The notes below the pieces were generated by a model. That model was given only the letters and a program-made list of their open reading frames with translations. It did not search any database and was not told the DNA's origin. Both the position numbers and the translations under genes were made by a program. A DNA stretch of 64,000 nt. Source: Hymenobacter telluris. Its GTDB lineage: Bacteria; Bacteroidota; Bacteroidia; Cytophagales; Hymenobacteraceae. Below, piece after piece: positions 24,255-33,453 of this stretch. Every line of letters begins with the position of its first letter. Positions within the stretch are counted from its first letter, which is position 1. Location: contig NZ_JAFLQZ010000007.1 in NCBI RefSeq assembly GCF_017313265.1, positions 178,384-242,383 of the forward strand, read 5' to 3'.

Positions 24255-26042
24255 ATGCCCCGATTGTTTGCTGCTGCCCGCCTAGTTGCTTTTCTGTTTC
24301 TGACCACCGGCCTGGTGGCCGTTTCCTGCCGCCCGGCCACCGCCGACGTTCCGCCCAAGCGCGAATTGCGCGGCGTCTGGATTGCCACCGTGGAAAACAT
24401 CGACTGGCCCAGTTCCCGCAACCTCACGCCCGAGCAGCAGCGCCGCGAGTATATCCGGATGCTGGATCAGCAGCAGCGCAACGGCATTAATGCGGTATTT
24501 GTGCAAGTGCGGCCCGCTTCCGATGCTTTCTACCAGAGTGCTCTGGAACCCTGGAGCCGCTGGCTGACCGGCACCCAGGGCAAGGCCCCCAGCCCCGCCT
24601 ACGACCCGCTCCCGTTTCTGATTGAAGAGGCCCACAACCGGGGCATGGAGTTTCATGCCTGGTTCAACCCGTACCGGGCCAGCATGGATTCCGTCACGCG
24701 CCGGCTGGCCCCCAACCACCCGTTTCGGCAGCATCCGGAGTGGTTTCTGCGCTACGCCGGCAAGCTGCTCTACAACCCCGGTTTGCCCGAAGTGCGCCAA
24801 TACATCAACCGTGTGATTCTGGACGTGGTGCGCCGCTACGACATCGACGGGGTGCATTTCGACGACTACTTCTACCCGTATCCGGAAGCCGGCCAAGTGA
24901 TTCACGACGAAGCGGCTTTTGCCCAGTTCAACCCCGACAGCCTGACCTTGCCCAACTGGCGCCGCCAGAACGTGAACTTCCTGATCCGTGACCTGCACGA
25001 CTCTATTCAGCACGCCAAGCGCTGGGTGAAGTTTGGGGTGTCGCCGTTTGGCGTGTGGATGAACCAGCGCAACGACCCGGAAGGCTCGGCCACCTCGGCG
25101 TTTGAGGGCTATTCCGGCCTGTACGCCGACGCCCGCGAATGGACCCGTCAAGGCTGGGTTGATTACATTCTGCCGCAGCTGTACTGGAGCAGCAGCTTCA
25201 AGGTGGCGGCCTATCCGGTGCTGGTGGAGTGGTGGACGCGCAACCGGTTTGGGCGGCACCTCTACATTGGGCAGGGCGCTTACCGCATGCTGGAAACCAG
25301 CCGCCGCGACACCGCCTGGCTGGGCCGCCACGAGCTGCCCCGGCAGGTGCGCACCAACCGCTCGTTCCCGTCCGACGTGCAGGGTAGCGTGTTTTTCAGC
25401 TCGAAGTCGTTGATTTCCAACCCGCGCCACGCCGCCGACTCGTTGCGCCTGAATCTGTTCCGGTACCCGGCGCTGGTGCCTACTATGCCGTGGCTGGATG
25501 CCGTGCCGCCCCGCGCCGCCCAAAACCTGGTGCTCACCGCTTCCGCAGCTGCCAATACGCTCACCTGGCAGCACGCCCCCGCCGCCCCCGACGGTGACCT
25601 GGCCGCCTACTACGTGCTCTACCGCTTCACCGCCAACGAAACCCCTTCCCCCGACGACCCGCGCCACATTCTGACGGTGCTCCGGGCGCGGCCTGGCACC
25701 GGCCTGGTGTACGTGGATACCACCGCCCGCCCCGGCGTCAGCTACGCCTACTACCTCACGGCCGTAGACCGGCTGCACAACGAAAGCCGCCCCGTGAACG
25801 TGCGCACCACCGGCCGCCCCGTCGAAATTATTGTGGCGCAAGCCCCCACCGATGCCGTGCCGGTGCCGCCCACTACTACCGTGCCGCCAGTGGCTACTAC
25901 GCCCGTACCGCCTACCCGCCCAGCCCCACGCCCGGCGGTTGCGCGCACTACTACGGCAGCGGGCACGGTTACCAAAGTCAAAACCAAGGTGAAACCTCGC
26001 AAGAAACGGGGCTTCTTCCAGCGGCTGTTTGGCGGCCGCTAG
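24255..26042 (+). CDS. GH10-like (DUF187/GHL10) surface lipoprotein
   Basis: A 595-residue protein from ATG 24255; the longer frame overlaps the dipeptidase gene. The signal ends LVAVSC with Cys25, suggesting a lipoprotein. Residues about 34-345 match the GHL10 family (PKRELRGVWIATVENIDWPS, then VRPASDAFYQSALEPWS, HAWFNPYRA, GVHFDDYFYPYPE, KFGVSPFGVWMN). These are thought to act on peptidoglycan or other glycans. A fibronectin-III-like domain (about 425-520) follows, then a Pro/Thr/Val-rich tail and a very basic end (KPRKKRGFFQRLFGGR). It sits next to two wall-related enzymes. Confidence 0.88.
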   Translation: MPRLFAAARLVAFLFLTTGLVAVSCRPATADVPPKRELRGVWIATVENIDWPSSRNLTPEQQRREYIRMLDQQQRNGINAVFVQVRPASDAFYQSALEPWSRWLTGTQGKAPSPAYDPLPFLIEEAHNRGMEFHAWFNPYRASMDSVTRRLAPNHPFRQHPEWFLRYAGKLLYNPGLPEVRQYINRVILDVVRRYDIDGVHFDDYFYPYPEAGQVIHDEAAFAQFNPDSLTLPNWRRQNVNFLIRDLHDSIQHAKRWVKFGVSPFGVWMNQRNDPEGSATSAFEGYSGLYADAREWTRQGWVDYILPQLYWSSSFKVAAYPVLVEWWTRNRFGRHLYIGQGAYRMLETSRRDTAWLGRHELPRQVRTNRSFPSDVQGSVFFSSKSLISNPRHAADSLRLNLFRYPALVPTMPWLDAVPPRAAQNLVLTASAAANTLTWQHAPAAPDGDLAAYYVLYRFTANETPSPDDPRHILTVLRARPGTGLVYVDTTARPGVSYAYYLTAVDRLHNESRPVNVRTTGRPVEIIVAQAPTDAVPVPPTTTVPPVATTPVPPTRPAPRPAVARTTTAAGTVTKVKTKVKPRKKRGFFQRLFGGR

Positions 26043-26076
26043 CAAGCCGGGTCCTTGCCGTAGTATTCCGCTAAAG

Positions 26077-26113
26077 AAAAAGCCTCCACTGTTGTTTACA
26101 GGGAGGCTTTTTT
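26077..26113 (+). terminator. Intrinsic terminator
   Basis: AAAAAGCCTCC at 26077-26087 pairs with GGAGGCTTTTT at 26102-26112 and is followed by T. The rest of the gap to the regulator (26114-26371) showed nothing recognisable. Confidence 0.85.
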
Positions 26114-26371
26114 TGCAGATAAACAGCTTGGGGCCGTCGGGAAACCCGAAAACCAGACAGGGAAGCAGCTGATAGGGTGGTGAAATCTGGGCTATTCACT
26201 GTGAATCAGCCGCTTCGCCGTCTGGTGGCTATAAGCAGTTCGAAAACTACCAGAGCACTTGCACACTATAACGACAAGGTAAGTACTACTAGTGTTGCAA
26301 GCCCAACAGTATTTCGGAAATACAACCGGCGTAATTGGTTAATTGCCAGCACTAGCGCTGGTGCAGTGCGC

Positions 26372-26806
26372 TTACTGCGCCGGCTGGCACCGCTCACACA
26401 CGCCGGAAAGCAGATAGTCGCGGGTTTGGGCCCGGAAGCCGGGCGGAAGCTGCACGGCGGGCACGGTTATTTGGTCGAGGCAGTAGGTTTGCTGGCAGGC
26501 GGTGCATTTGAAATGCACATGGTCGTCGGTGTGGGCGTGCTCGGTGCAGGCCGACGGCGCGCAGGCCGCGTACCGCACAATATCGGTGGTGCCCACTACG
26601 CGGTGAATAACGCCTTTCTGCTCGAAGGTGCGCAGGGTGCGGTAGAGCGTAATTCGGTCGGTGCTGGGGTCTAGCTGTTGCTCCAGGTCGTGGCTGCTGA
26701 GGGCATAGGGCGCAGCGCGCAGGGCCTCCAGCACCGCCCGGCGCATAGGGGTCTGGCGGAGGCCATGCAAAGAAAGAGTAGCGGAAATAGAATCAGCAGT
26801 GGACAT
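26372..26806 (-). CDS. Fur-family metalloregulator (possibly Zur)
   Basis: A 144-residue repressor. The N-terminal winged helix (about 10-80) has TLSLHGLRQTPMRRAVLEAL and STDRITLYRTLRTFEQKGVIHRV. The C-terminal dimer/metal domain has a His-rich segment (His90, His92, His96, His98) and two CxxC pairs (Cys101/Cys104, Cys137/Cys140) that would hold structural zinc. Family members repress metal-uptake genes when metal is bound. Iron and zinc sensors cannot be told apart here. No zinc or iron uptake gene is adjacent; the heme operon is 7 kb away. Confidence 0.88.
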   Translation of the reverse strand: MSTADSISATLSLHGLRQTPMRRAVLEALRAAPYALSSHDLEQQLDPSTDRITLYRTLRTFEQKGVIHRVVGTTDIVRYAACAPSACTEHAHTDDHVHFKCTACQQTYCLDQITVPAVQLPPGFRAQTRDYLLSGVCERCQPAQ

Positions 26807-27312
26807 ACCACAAAGTTACGCAATCAACGGCGGGCTTTCCGGCCGCCGCTTTTTCAGTGGATTTCAACGGGCGCTCCGGTCCTGGTTTTTAGTGGCCGGA
26901 ACCAGGCCGGGTAGCTGCTTGAGTAGCTCAGGTTGCGGAGGTTCGCCCGTCGGTCCGCTTTTCAGCGGGCTGACGGGTTGCAGCCGGCTGGCGTTGTGGC
27001 CCGCTGCTGTTCAGGCATACGGTGCTAACGACTATTATTCGTCAGGCAAAAAAACCAGCTGACCGGCAACTTCCTCGCAGCTTAGATTAAGTAAGCTGTT
27101 TCACTGGTGGCACACTACGGCGGCATTGCGGCGGGTAACACACTGCCATTAAATATTATTGCTGCCAGTAGTACTTAAGGCAGATATTATTTCCTTTGTC
27201 CTGGTAGCTTCGTGCAATCCTATTGCTGAGTGTATCAGGCTTCTACTTACCGTTTAAGAACACCAGCTTTCGTTTCGATATTCCATCCTAGCATACAACT
27301 CTCACCCATTTC
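26807..27312. other. Gap of 500 bases, with one strong hairpin
   Basis: No convincing gene. A 14-bp stem at 26946-26977 (arms starting CCCGTC and ending GACGGG, two G:U pairs, loop about TTTTC) contains CCGCTTTTCAGCGG followed by GCTGACGG. The gap at 60281-60787 has a comparable CCGCT...AGCGG hairpin followed by CTGACGG. The last 150 bases are AT-rich and probably hold the promoter of the GH97 gene, but no clean TTG/TAnnTTTG pair was found. Confidence 0.4.
26811..26818 (-). promoter_or_regulatory. Possible -7 element at the Fur-family start codon
   Basis: On the minus strand TAACTTTG (a perfect TAnnTTTG) ends 5 bases before the ATG. If real, the transcript would have almost no leader. No -33 TTG was found. 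Confidence 0.3.
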
Positions 27313-29262
27313 ATGAAGACGATTTCATTCACGGTAGGCCTGAGCCTGCTGGCAGCCCTGGCAGCGCAAGCCCAGAACGGTAGCCCCATCAGCGTTGATA
27401 GCCCCGACGGCACCATTCGGGTTACCGTTGAAACCACGGCCCAGGGCGTGCCTACTTATGCGGTTCGCTACGGCCAAACAGAAGTGCTGCGCGCCTCCAA
27501 GCTGGGCTTGCAGCTGGCCGGCGCCGATTTAAGCCAGGGCTTGCAGCTGAAAAATGCCGACCGGGTGGAATCGGTAACGGACAACTACACAATGGCCACC
27601 GACAAGCGCACGAAGTGCACCTACAAGGCCAACCGGCGGGTGGTGCACTTTGCAGGCGGTAAGGGGCCGCAGCTGAGCGTGGTGTTCCAGGTATCGAATG
27701 AGGGGGTGGCGTTTCAGTATTTGGTGGAAGGCAAAAGCAAGGATGTTCAGAAAGTAACGGCCGAAAAAACCACCTTCCACCTGCCAACTTCGGCCAAAGG
27801 CTGGCTGCACCCGCACGCCAAAGCGCAAACCGGTTGGGCCAAAACGCAACCTTCCTACGAAGAGAATTACCAGATGGGCATAGCGGCTGGCACGTCCTCC
27901 ACCATTGGGCAGGGCTGGTCGTTTCCGGCGCTGTTTGAGGCCGCCGGGCACTGGCTGCTGCTCACCGAAGCGGGCATGGGCCGCACCTACTGCGGCAGCC
28001 ACCTCGCGCACGAGTCGCCGGATGCCGAATACAGCGTGGCGTTTGCGCAGGACGCCGAACGCACTACCGCCGGCGCGGCCGTGCTGCCCGAAGGCCCGCT
28101 GCCGTTGCGTACGCCGTGGCGCGTACTTGTGCTGGGCAACTCGCTGGCGCCGGTAGTGGAATCAACGCTGACCACCGACCTGAGCGCACCTGCCCCGGCA
28201 TCGGCACCGGCAGCTGGCACGTTTGGGAAGCCCGGCAAGGCATCATGGTCGTGGGTGCTGATGGGCGACGCGGCCACCACCGAGAAGGTGCAGCGCCGCT
28301 TCATCGACTACGCCTCCGTTATGGGCTGGGACTACTGCCTGGTAGATGCTTTGTGGGACAAGCAAATCGGCTACGATAAGATGGCCGAGCTAGCCACCTA
28401 CGCCCGCTCGAAAAAGGTGGGGCTGCTGGTGTGGTATAACTCCAACGGCAGTTGGAACGAGGCGCCCCAAACGCCCACCAACATCTTGTTCGACGCCGCC
28501 AGCCGCCGCAAAGAGTTTGCCCGCATCAAGCAGATGGGTATTGCGGGCGTGAAAGTTGATTTCTTCGGCGGCGACGGACAGTCGTTCATGAACTACTACC
28601 AGGACATCCTGACGGATGCCGCCAAGGCCGGCCTGCTGGTAAACTTCCACGGCACCACCATTCCGCGCGGCTGGAACCGCACCTACCCCAACCTAATGAC
28701 GATGGAAGCCGTGAAAGGCTTCGAGTTTCTGACCTTCGACCAGGGCAACACTGACCGGGAAGCCACGCACTGCGCCGTGCTGCCCTTCACCCGCAACGCC
28801 GTCGGCCCCATGGACTTCACGCCCGTAGCGTTTTCTGAAATAAAGGGTAAGGAGCGCAAAACCAGCAACGCGTTTGAGTTGGCCTTGTCGATACTGTTTC
28901 AGTCGGGTATTCAGCACTACGCCGAAACACCCGATGGCATGTCCAAGCAGCCGATTTACGTGGTGAATTTCATGCGCCACCTCCCCAAGCAGTGGGACGA
29001 TGTGAAGTTTCTGGAGGGCTACCCCGGCCAGTACACCGTGCTGGCGCGGCAGGCGGCCGGTAAGTGGTACGTGGCAGGCATCAACGCCACCGATGCGCCC
29101 AAAACCATTGAGCTAGACCTAAGCAAGCTAGGCGCCGCGGGAGGCGGCACGCTCATCACCGACGGCGAAAACAACCGCAGCTTCTCCACCCGCACCGTAA
29201 CGGGCTCTAAAGTGAGCGTGACGCTGGCCCCGCGCGGTGGCTTTGCGCTAGAGTTGAACTAG
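27313..29262 (+). CDS. GH97 glycosidase, probably retaining alpha-galactosidase type
   Basis: A 649-residue periplasmic enzyme (signal ending AALAAQAQ). GH97 layout: N-terminal beta-super-sandwich (about 25-285, starting ISVDSPDGTIRVTVE), catalytic barrel (about 290-560, from WSWVLMGDA) and C-terminal beta domain. The family has inverting members with a Glu base (SusB type) and retaining members with an Asp nucleophile. Here GVKVDFFGGDGQ gives Asp416, the retaining type known for alpha-galactosidase activity, and Glu465 in MTMEAVKGFE is a candidate acid/base. GH105 and GH2 genes follow on the same strand. Confidence 0.92.
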   Translation: MKTISFTVGLSLLAALAAQAQNGSPISVDSPDGTIRVTVETTAQGVPTYAVRYGQTEVLRASKLGLQLAGADLSQGLQLKNADRVESVTDNYTMATDKRTKCTYKANRRVVHFAGGKGPQLSVVFQVSNEGVAFQYLVEGKSKDVQKVTAEKTTFHLPTSAKGWLHPHAKAQTGWAKTQPSYEENYQMGIAAGTSSTIGQGWSFPALFEAAGHWLLLTEAGMGRTYCGSHLAHESPDAEYSVAFAQDAERTTAGAAVLPEGPLPLRTPWRVLVLGNSLAPVVESTLTTDLSAPAPASAPAAGTFGKPGKASWSWVLMGDAATTEKVQRRFIDYASVMGWDYCLVDALWDKQIGYDKMAELATYARSKKVGLLVWYNSNGSWNEAPQTPTNILFDAASRRKEFARIKQMGIAGVKVDFFGGDGQSFMNYYQDILTDAAKAGLLVNFHGTTIPRGWNRTYPNLMTMEAVKGFEFLTFDQGNTDREATHCAVLPFTRNAVGPMDFTPVAFSEIKGKERKTSNAFELALSILFQSGIQHYAETPDGMSKQPIYVVNFMRHLPKQWDDVKFLEGYPGQYTVLARQAAGKWYVAGINATDAPKTIELDLSKLGAAGGGTLITDGENNRSFSTRTVTGSKVSVTLAPRGGFALELN

Positions 29263-29289
29263 GGTGTATACACAGTAAGTGAAAAGAAC

Positions 29290-29382
29290 GTCATGCTGAG
29301 CTTGTCGAAGCATCTCGCGTGCTGACGTTGAATTAGTAATCCATCATCAGCACGCGAGATGCTTCGACAAGCTCAGCATGAC
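29290..29382. repeat. Dispersed hairpin element, copy A
   Basis: Perfect 36-bp arms (29290-29325 and 29347-29382), outer end GTCATGCTGAGCTTGTCGAA, tip CGCGTGCTGA, loop 21 bases. Lies in the gap between the GH97 and GH105 genes. Copies B (33348) and C (35372) share the outer arms. Confidence 0.93.
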
Positions 29383-29459
29383 AACCGGAGTAGATGAGAA
29401 AAGTGCCTATTGTTCGCAATAGGCCGTATCCAATCCATTGTCCCCCATTACCTCCCTCA

Positions 29460-30611
29460 ATGCGAAAGATTACCCATGTACTTGGCGCCGCCTTCGTGAC
29501 CTTGCTGCTGGGCGCCGGCTGCTCCACTTCCAAGAGCAGTGTATCGGCCAGCCAGCCCAAGCCGCAGGAGGTGGTGGCCCTCATTACCAAAGTAAACGAC
29601 CATTGGCAGGCTGAACATCCGCCCCAGGAGCGCGCATTTTGGGATGTGGCGGCCTACCACACCGGCAACATGGCCGCCTACGCCGTAACCAAAAACGAAA
29701 AGTACCGCCAGTTTTCCGAAGACTGGGCCGTGCACAACCAGTGGAAAGGTGCCAAGTCCGACGACAAGGCCAGCTGGAAATACAAGTACGGCGAGAAAGA
29801 CGATTACGTGCTGTTCGGCGACTGGCAGATCTGCTTTCAAACCTACATCGACCTGTACAAGCTCAAGCCGGAGCCCCAGCGCATTGCCCGCGCCCGCGAG
29901 GTGATGGAGTACGAAATGGGCACCCCGCAAAACGACTACTGGTGGTGGGCCGATGGGCTGTACATGGTGATGCCGGTGATGACCAAGCTCTACGGCGTCA
30001 CCAACAACCCGCAGTATCTGACCAAGCTGCACGAGTATTTCAGCTACGCCAACAGCATCATGTACGACGCCGAAACCGGCCTCTACTACCGCGACGCCAA
30101 GTACGTGTACCCGCAGCACAAGTCGGTGAACGGCAAGAAAGACTTCTGGGCCCGCGGCGACGGGTGGGTGCTGGCTGGCCTGGCCAAAGTGCTCCAGGAT
30201 TTGCCCGCCGATGATGCGCACCGCGCCGACTACCTAAGCAAGTACAAGGGGTTGGCTGCCGCCATCAAAGCCGCGCAGCAGCCCGAAGGCTACTGGACCC
30301 GCAGCCTCCTCGACCCGCAGCACGCCCCCGGCCCCGAAACCAGCGGCACGGCTTTCTACACCTACGGCTTGCTGTGGGGCATCAACCACGGCGTACTCGA
30401 CAAAAAGGAGTACCTGCCCACAGTGCAGAAAGCCTGGCAGTACCTCACCACCACGGCCCTCCAGCCCGACGGCACGCTCGGCTACGTGCAGCCCATCGGC
30501 GAAAAAGCCATTCCCGGCCAGGTGGTCGATAAAAATTCCACCGCCAACTTCGGAGTGGGTGCTTTCTTGCTGGCTGCCAGTGAGATGCACCAGTATCTGG
30601 CCGGGAAATAA
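29460..30611 (+). CDS. GH105 unsaturated rhamnogalacturonyl hydrolase-like lipoprotein
   Basis: A 383-residue lipoprotein (lipobox LGAGC). ATG 29460 is chosen because it begins the signal peptide; an upstream start at 29394 is less likely. The body is an alpha/alpha-barrel of the GH88/GH105 group, which removes the 4,5-unsaturated uronic acid left by pectin lyases. Landmarks: FWDVAAYHTGNMAAY, WWWADGLYMVMPV with the likely catalytic Asp165, FWARGDGWVLAGL, TSGTAFYTYGL and DKNSTANFGVGAFLLA. It sits between GH97 and GH2 enzymes, fitting breakdown of rhamnogalacturonan and its side chains. Confidence 0.9.
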   Translation: MRKITHVLGAAFVTLLLGAGCSTSKSSVSASQPKPQEVVALITKVNDHWQAEHPPQERAFWDVAAYHTGNMAAYAVTKNEKYRQFSEDWAVHNQWKGAKSDDKASWKYKYGEKDDYVLFGDWQICFQTYIDLYKLKPEPQRIARAREVMEYEMGTPQNDYWWWADGLYMVMPVMTKLYGVTNNPQYLTKLHEYFSYANSIMYDAETGLYYRDAKYVYPQHKSVNGKKDFWARGDGWVLAGLAKVLQDLPADDAHRADYLSKYKGLAAAIKAAQQPEGYWTRSLLDPQHAPGPETSGTAFYTYGLLWGINHGVLDKKEYLPTVQKAWQYLTTTALQPDGTLGYVQPIGEKAIPGQVVDKNSTANFGVGAFLLAASEMHQYLAGK

Positions 30612-30766
30612 CGTGCGGAATTGTCGTTTCCTGAAGCTGCTTCCTGTAAGTGGTATGCCGCTGGTTGAGTAGCTTCGCCACTTCAGCCGAGAATTGTGGG
30701 CAAAGCACACTGCGCTGGTGGCTTTGCCAAACGATGCCTGATTTTCTGTTTCCCTTTACCTACCTC

Positions 30767-33253
30767 ATGCACATCACCCATTTTATTGGCCGGGCCGTGG
30801 TAACGCTGTCGTTGCCGCTGCTTGCGCTGCCTCACCTTGCCACCGCCCAGGCCCGCCAGGAGTACCTGCTAACCACCAACTGGAAATTCACCAAAGGCGA
30901 CGTGCCCGAGGCGGCCAAACCCGACTTCAAAGACGCCAAGTGGCAAACCGTGAGCGTACCCCACGACTGGGCCATTTACGGCCCTTTTGATGGCAACAAC
31001 GACTTGCAGAAGGTGCAAATCGAGCAAAACCAGGAGAAAACCGCCACGCTGAAAGCCGGCCGGACGGGCGGGCTGCCGTTCATCGGCACCGGCTGGTACC
31101 GGCGGCAGCTGGCGGTGCCGAATTTCGGGCCGGGCAAGCGGGCGGTGCTGCTCTTTGACGGCGCCATGAGCGACGCGCACGTATTTGTGAACGGCAAGGA
31201 AGTGGGCTCCTGGCCTTACGGCTACAACTCGTTCAGCTTCGATATTACCGACGCCCTGCAAGCCAGCGGCAACAACGTGCTGGCCGTGCGCCTGCAAAAC
31301 CAGTCGGAAGCTTCGCGCTGGTACCCCGGCGCCGGCCTCTACCGCAACGTCCACCTCATCGTCACCGACGACGTGCACATTCCGGTGTGGGGCACCTATA
31401 TCACCACGCCCGAAATCAACGCCGACTTTGCGAAAGTGAAGCTGCGTACTCAGGTAGCCACGCCCAACAACGCCTTCCAACCGCTGCGCCTCGTCACGGA
31501 AATCAAGGACGCGCAAGGGCAGGTGCTGACCACCAGCACCGCCACCCTGGCCGCTACCGATGGGCAAGAGTTCGAGCAGAACCTGGTGCTGCCGAAGCCG
31601 CAGCTTTGGTCGCCGGAAACGCCCGTGCTCTACACCGCTTCCTCGAAGCTGTACGCCGGCGAAACCCTGAAAGACGAGTACAGCACCCGGTTTGGGGTGC
31701 GCTCCTTCAAGTTTGAAGCCGGCAAAGGCTTCTCGCTGAACGGGCAGTTGCGCAAGTTCAAGGGCGTGTGCAACCACCACGATTTGGGCCCGCTGGGCAC
31801 GGCCATCAACACGGCCGCCCTGCGCCGTCAGCTGGTACTGCTCAAAGACATGGGCTGCGACGCCATCCGGACCTCCCACAACATGCCCGCGCCCGAGCTG
31901 GTAAAGCTCTGCGACGAAATGGGCTTCATGCTGATGGTGGAGTCGTTTGATGAGTGGAAGTCGCCGAAGGTGAAAAACGGCTACAGCCAGTACTTCGATG
32001 CGTGGAGCGAGAAGGACCTGGTGAACATGGTGCACCGCGACCGGAACAACCCCTCGGTGATTATGTGGAGCATCGGCAACGAGGTGCCCGACCAAAGTGC
32101 GCCCGGCGGCGGCAAAATTGCCAAGCGCCTCCAGGACATCGTGCACCGCGAAGACCCCACCCGCCCCGTCACGGCCGGCATGGACCGCATCGACGCGGCC
32201 ATCAACAACAACTTCGCCTCGGTGCTCGACATAGCCGGCTTCAACTACAAGCCCATGCGCTACGAGCAAGCCAACGACAAGCTGCCCCAAGGCTTCATCC
32301 TGGGCACCGAAACGGCCTCCACGGTGAGCAGCCGCGGCGCCTACATGTTTCCGGTAGTGACGGCCAAGCAGAAAAAGTACCCCAACAACCAGTCGTCGTC
32401 GTACGATTTGGAGGCCTGCGTCTGGTCTCAAACGCCCGACGAGGAGTTCGTGAAGCAGGATGATTTGCCCTACGTTATCGGCGAGTTTGTGTGGACCGGC
32501 TTCGACTACCTCGGCGAGCCGACCCCTTACGATGAAGCGTGGCCGTCGCACAGCTCGTACTTCGGGATTCTGGATTTGGCGGGCTTGCCCAAAGACCGGT
32601 TCTACCTCTACCGCGCCAAGTGGAACACCGCCTCGCCCACGCTGCACGTACTGCCGCACTGGACCTGGCCCGGCCGCGAAGGCCAGACCACGCCGGTTTT
32701 CTGCTACACCAACTACCCCTCGGCCGAGCTGTTCGTGAACGGCCAGAGCCAGGGCCGCCAAACCAAAGGCCCGTCGGATAAGCCCCAAACCCGCTACCGC
32801 CTGATGTGGAACGACGTGAAATACGCGCCCGGCAGCATCAAAGTGGTAGCCTACGACGCCCAGGGCAAAGCCGTAGCCGAAGAAACCGTGCGCACCGCCG
32901 GTAAGCCTCACCACATCAAGCTGGTAGCCGACCAGACCACCCTCACCGCCGATGGCGAGGACCTGGCCTACGTGACGGCCCGCGTGGAAGACAAAGACGG
33001 TAACCTCTGCCCCGATGCCACCAACCAGCTACAAATGGCGGTGAGCGGGGCCGGCAAGTTTCGCGCCGTTGGCAACGGTGATGCTACCAGCCTGGAGCTG
33101 TTCCATGTGCCGCAAATGCACGCCTTCCACGGCCAGCTGGTCGCCACCGTGCAAGCCACCGACAAGGCCGGCAACGTGCAGCTGAAAGTAACCGGCAAAG
33201 GCTTGAAGCCCGGCGTTATCTCATTGAAAACGCAAGCTGCGGCCGCGAAGTAG
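30767..33253 (+). CDS. GH2 beta-galactosidase-like enzyme
   Basis: An 828-residue exported enzyme from ATG 30767 with a signal ending LATAQA; 30734 is another possible start. GH2 order: sugar-binding sandwich domain (about 30-190, VPHDWAIYGPFD), immunoglobulin-like domain, catalytic barrel (AIRTSHNMPAPELVKLCDEM), then C-terminal beta domains of the DUF4982 and Ig-like type. The acid/base is Glu439 in MWSIGNEVPDQ and the probable nucleophile Glu515 in LGTETASTVSSRG. Most relatives are beta-galactosidases. It probably shares a transcript with the GH97 and GH105 genes. Confidence 0.92.
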   Translation: MHITHFIGRAVVTLSLPLLALPHLATAQARQEYLLTTNWKFTKGDVPEAAKPDFKDAKWQTVSVPHDWAIYGPFDGNNDLQKVQIEQNQEKTATLKAGRTGGLPFIGTGWYRRQLAVPNFGPGKRAVLLFDGAMSDAHVFVNGKEVGSWPYGYNSFSFDITDALQASGNNVLAVRLQNQSEASRWYPGAGLYRNVHLIVTDDVHIPVWGTYITTPEINADFAKVKLRTQVATPNNAFQPLRLVTEIKDAQGQVLTTSTATLAATDGQEFEQNLVLPKPQLWSPETPVLYTASSKLYAGETLKDEYSTRFGVRSFKFEAGKGFSLNGQLRKFKGVCNHHDLGPLGTAINTAALRRQLVLLKDMGCDAIRTSHNMPAPELVKLCDEMGFMLMVESFDEWKSPKVKNGYSQYFDAWSEKDLVNMVHRDRNNPSVIMWSIGNEVPDQSAPGGGKIAKRLQDIVHREDPTRPVTAGMDRIDAAINNNFASVLDIAGFNYKPMRYEQANDKLPQGFILGTETASTVSSRGAYMFPVVTAKQKKYPNNQSSSYDLEACVWSQTPDEEFVKQDDLPYVIGEFVWTGFDYLGEPTPYDEAWPSHSSYFGILDLAGLPKDRFYLYRAKWNTASPTLHVLPHWTWPGREGQTTPVFCYTNYPSAELFVNGQSQGRQTKGPSDKPQTRYRLMWNDVKYAPGSIKVVAYDAQGKAVAEETVRTAGKPHHIKLVADQTTLTADGEDLAYVTARVEDKDGNLCPDATNQLQMAVSGAGKFRAVGNGDATSLELFHVPQMHAFHGQLVATVQATDKAGNVQLKVTGKGLKPGVISLKTQAAAAK

Positions 33254-33271
33254 AAGCATAGCTTCCGCACC

Positions 33272-33319
33272 AAAAGGCCCCCAACGTACAGCCAATGGCT
33301 TGTAGGTTGGGGGCCTTTT
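33272..33319. terminator. Intrinsic terminator
   Basis: AAAAGGCCCCCAAC at 33272-33285 pairs with its perfect complement at 33306-33319; an inner TACAGCC/GGCTTGTA pairing extends the stem. Confidence 0.9.
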
Positions 33320-33347
33320 CGTGTGGTTGTTGTTGATAAAAAAGAAC

Positions 33348-33434
33348 GTCATGCTGAGCTTGTCGAAGCATCTCTACCGCCAAAGTAAATCATATACTAG
33401 CGCGGTAGAGATGCTTCGACAAGCTCAGCATGAC
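33348..33434. repeat. Dispersed hairpin element, copy B
   Basis: Perfect 33-bp arms (33348-33380 and 33402-33434). Outer end as in copy A; the tip is different (TACCGC paired with GCGGTA), so both arms changed together. It lies between the GH2 and hmuS stops, nested outside the GH2 terminator. Confidence 0.93.
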
Positions 33435-33453
33435 CGTTCAGTAGGAAGTAGAC

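Noticed and set aside
24282..26045. A 587-residue frame antisense to the GH10-like gene
   Set aside because: Composition is rich in Gly, Arg, His and Val without motifs, while the sense strand encodes a recognisable family; it is a shadow of GC-rich codon use.
30869..32914. A 681-residue frame antisense to the GH2 gene
   Set aside because: The sense strand has intact GH2 catalytic motifs; the antisense product resembles no protein and has no start signals.
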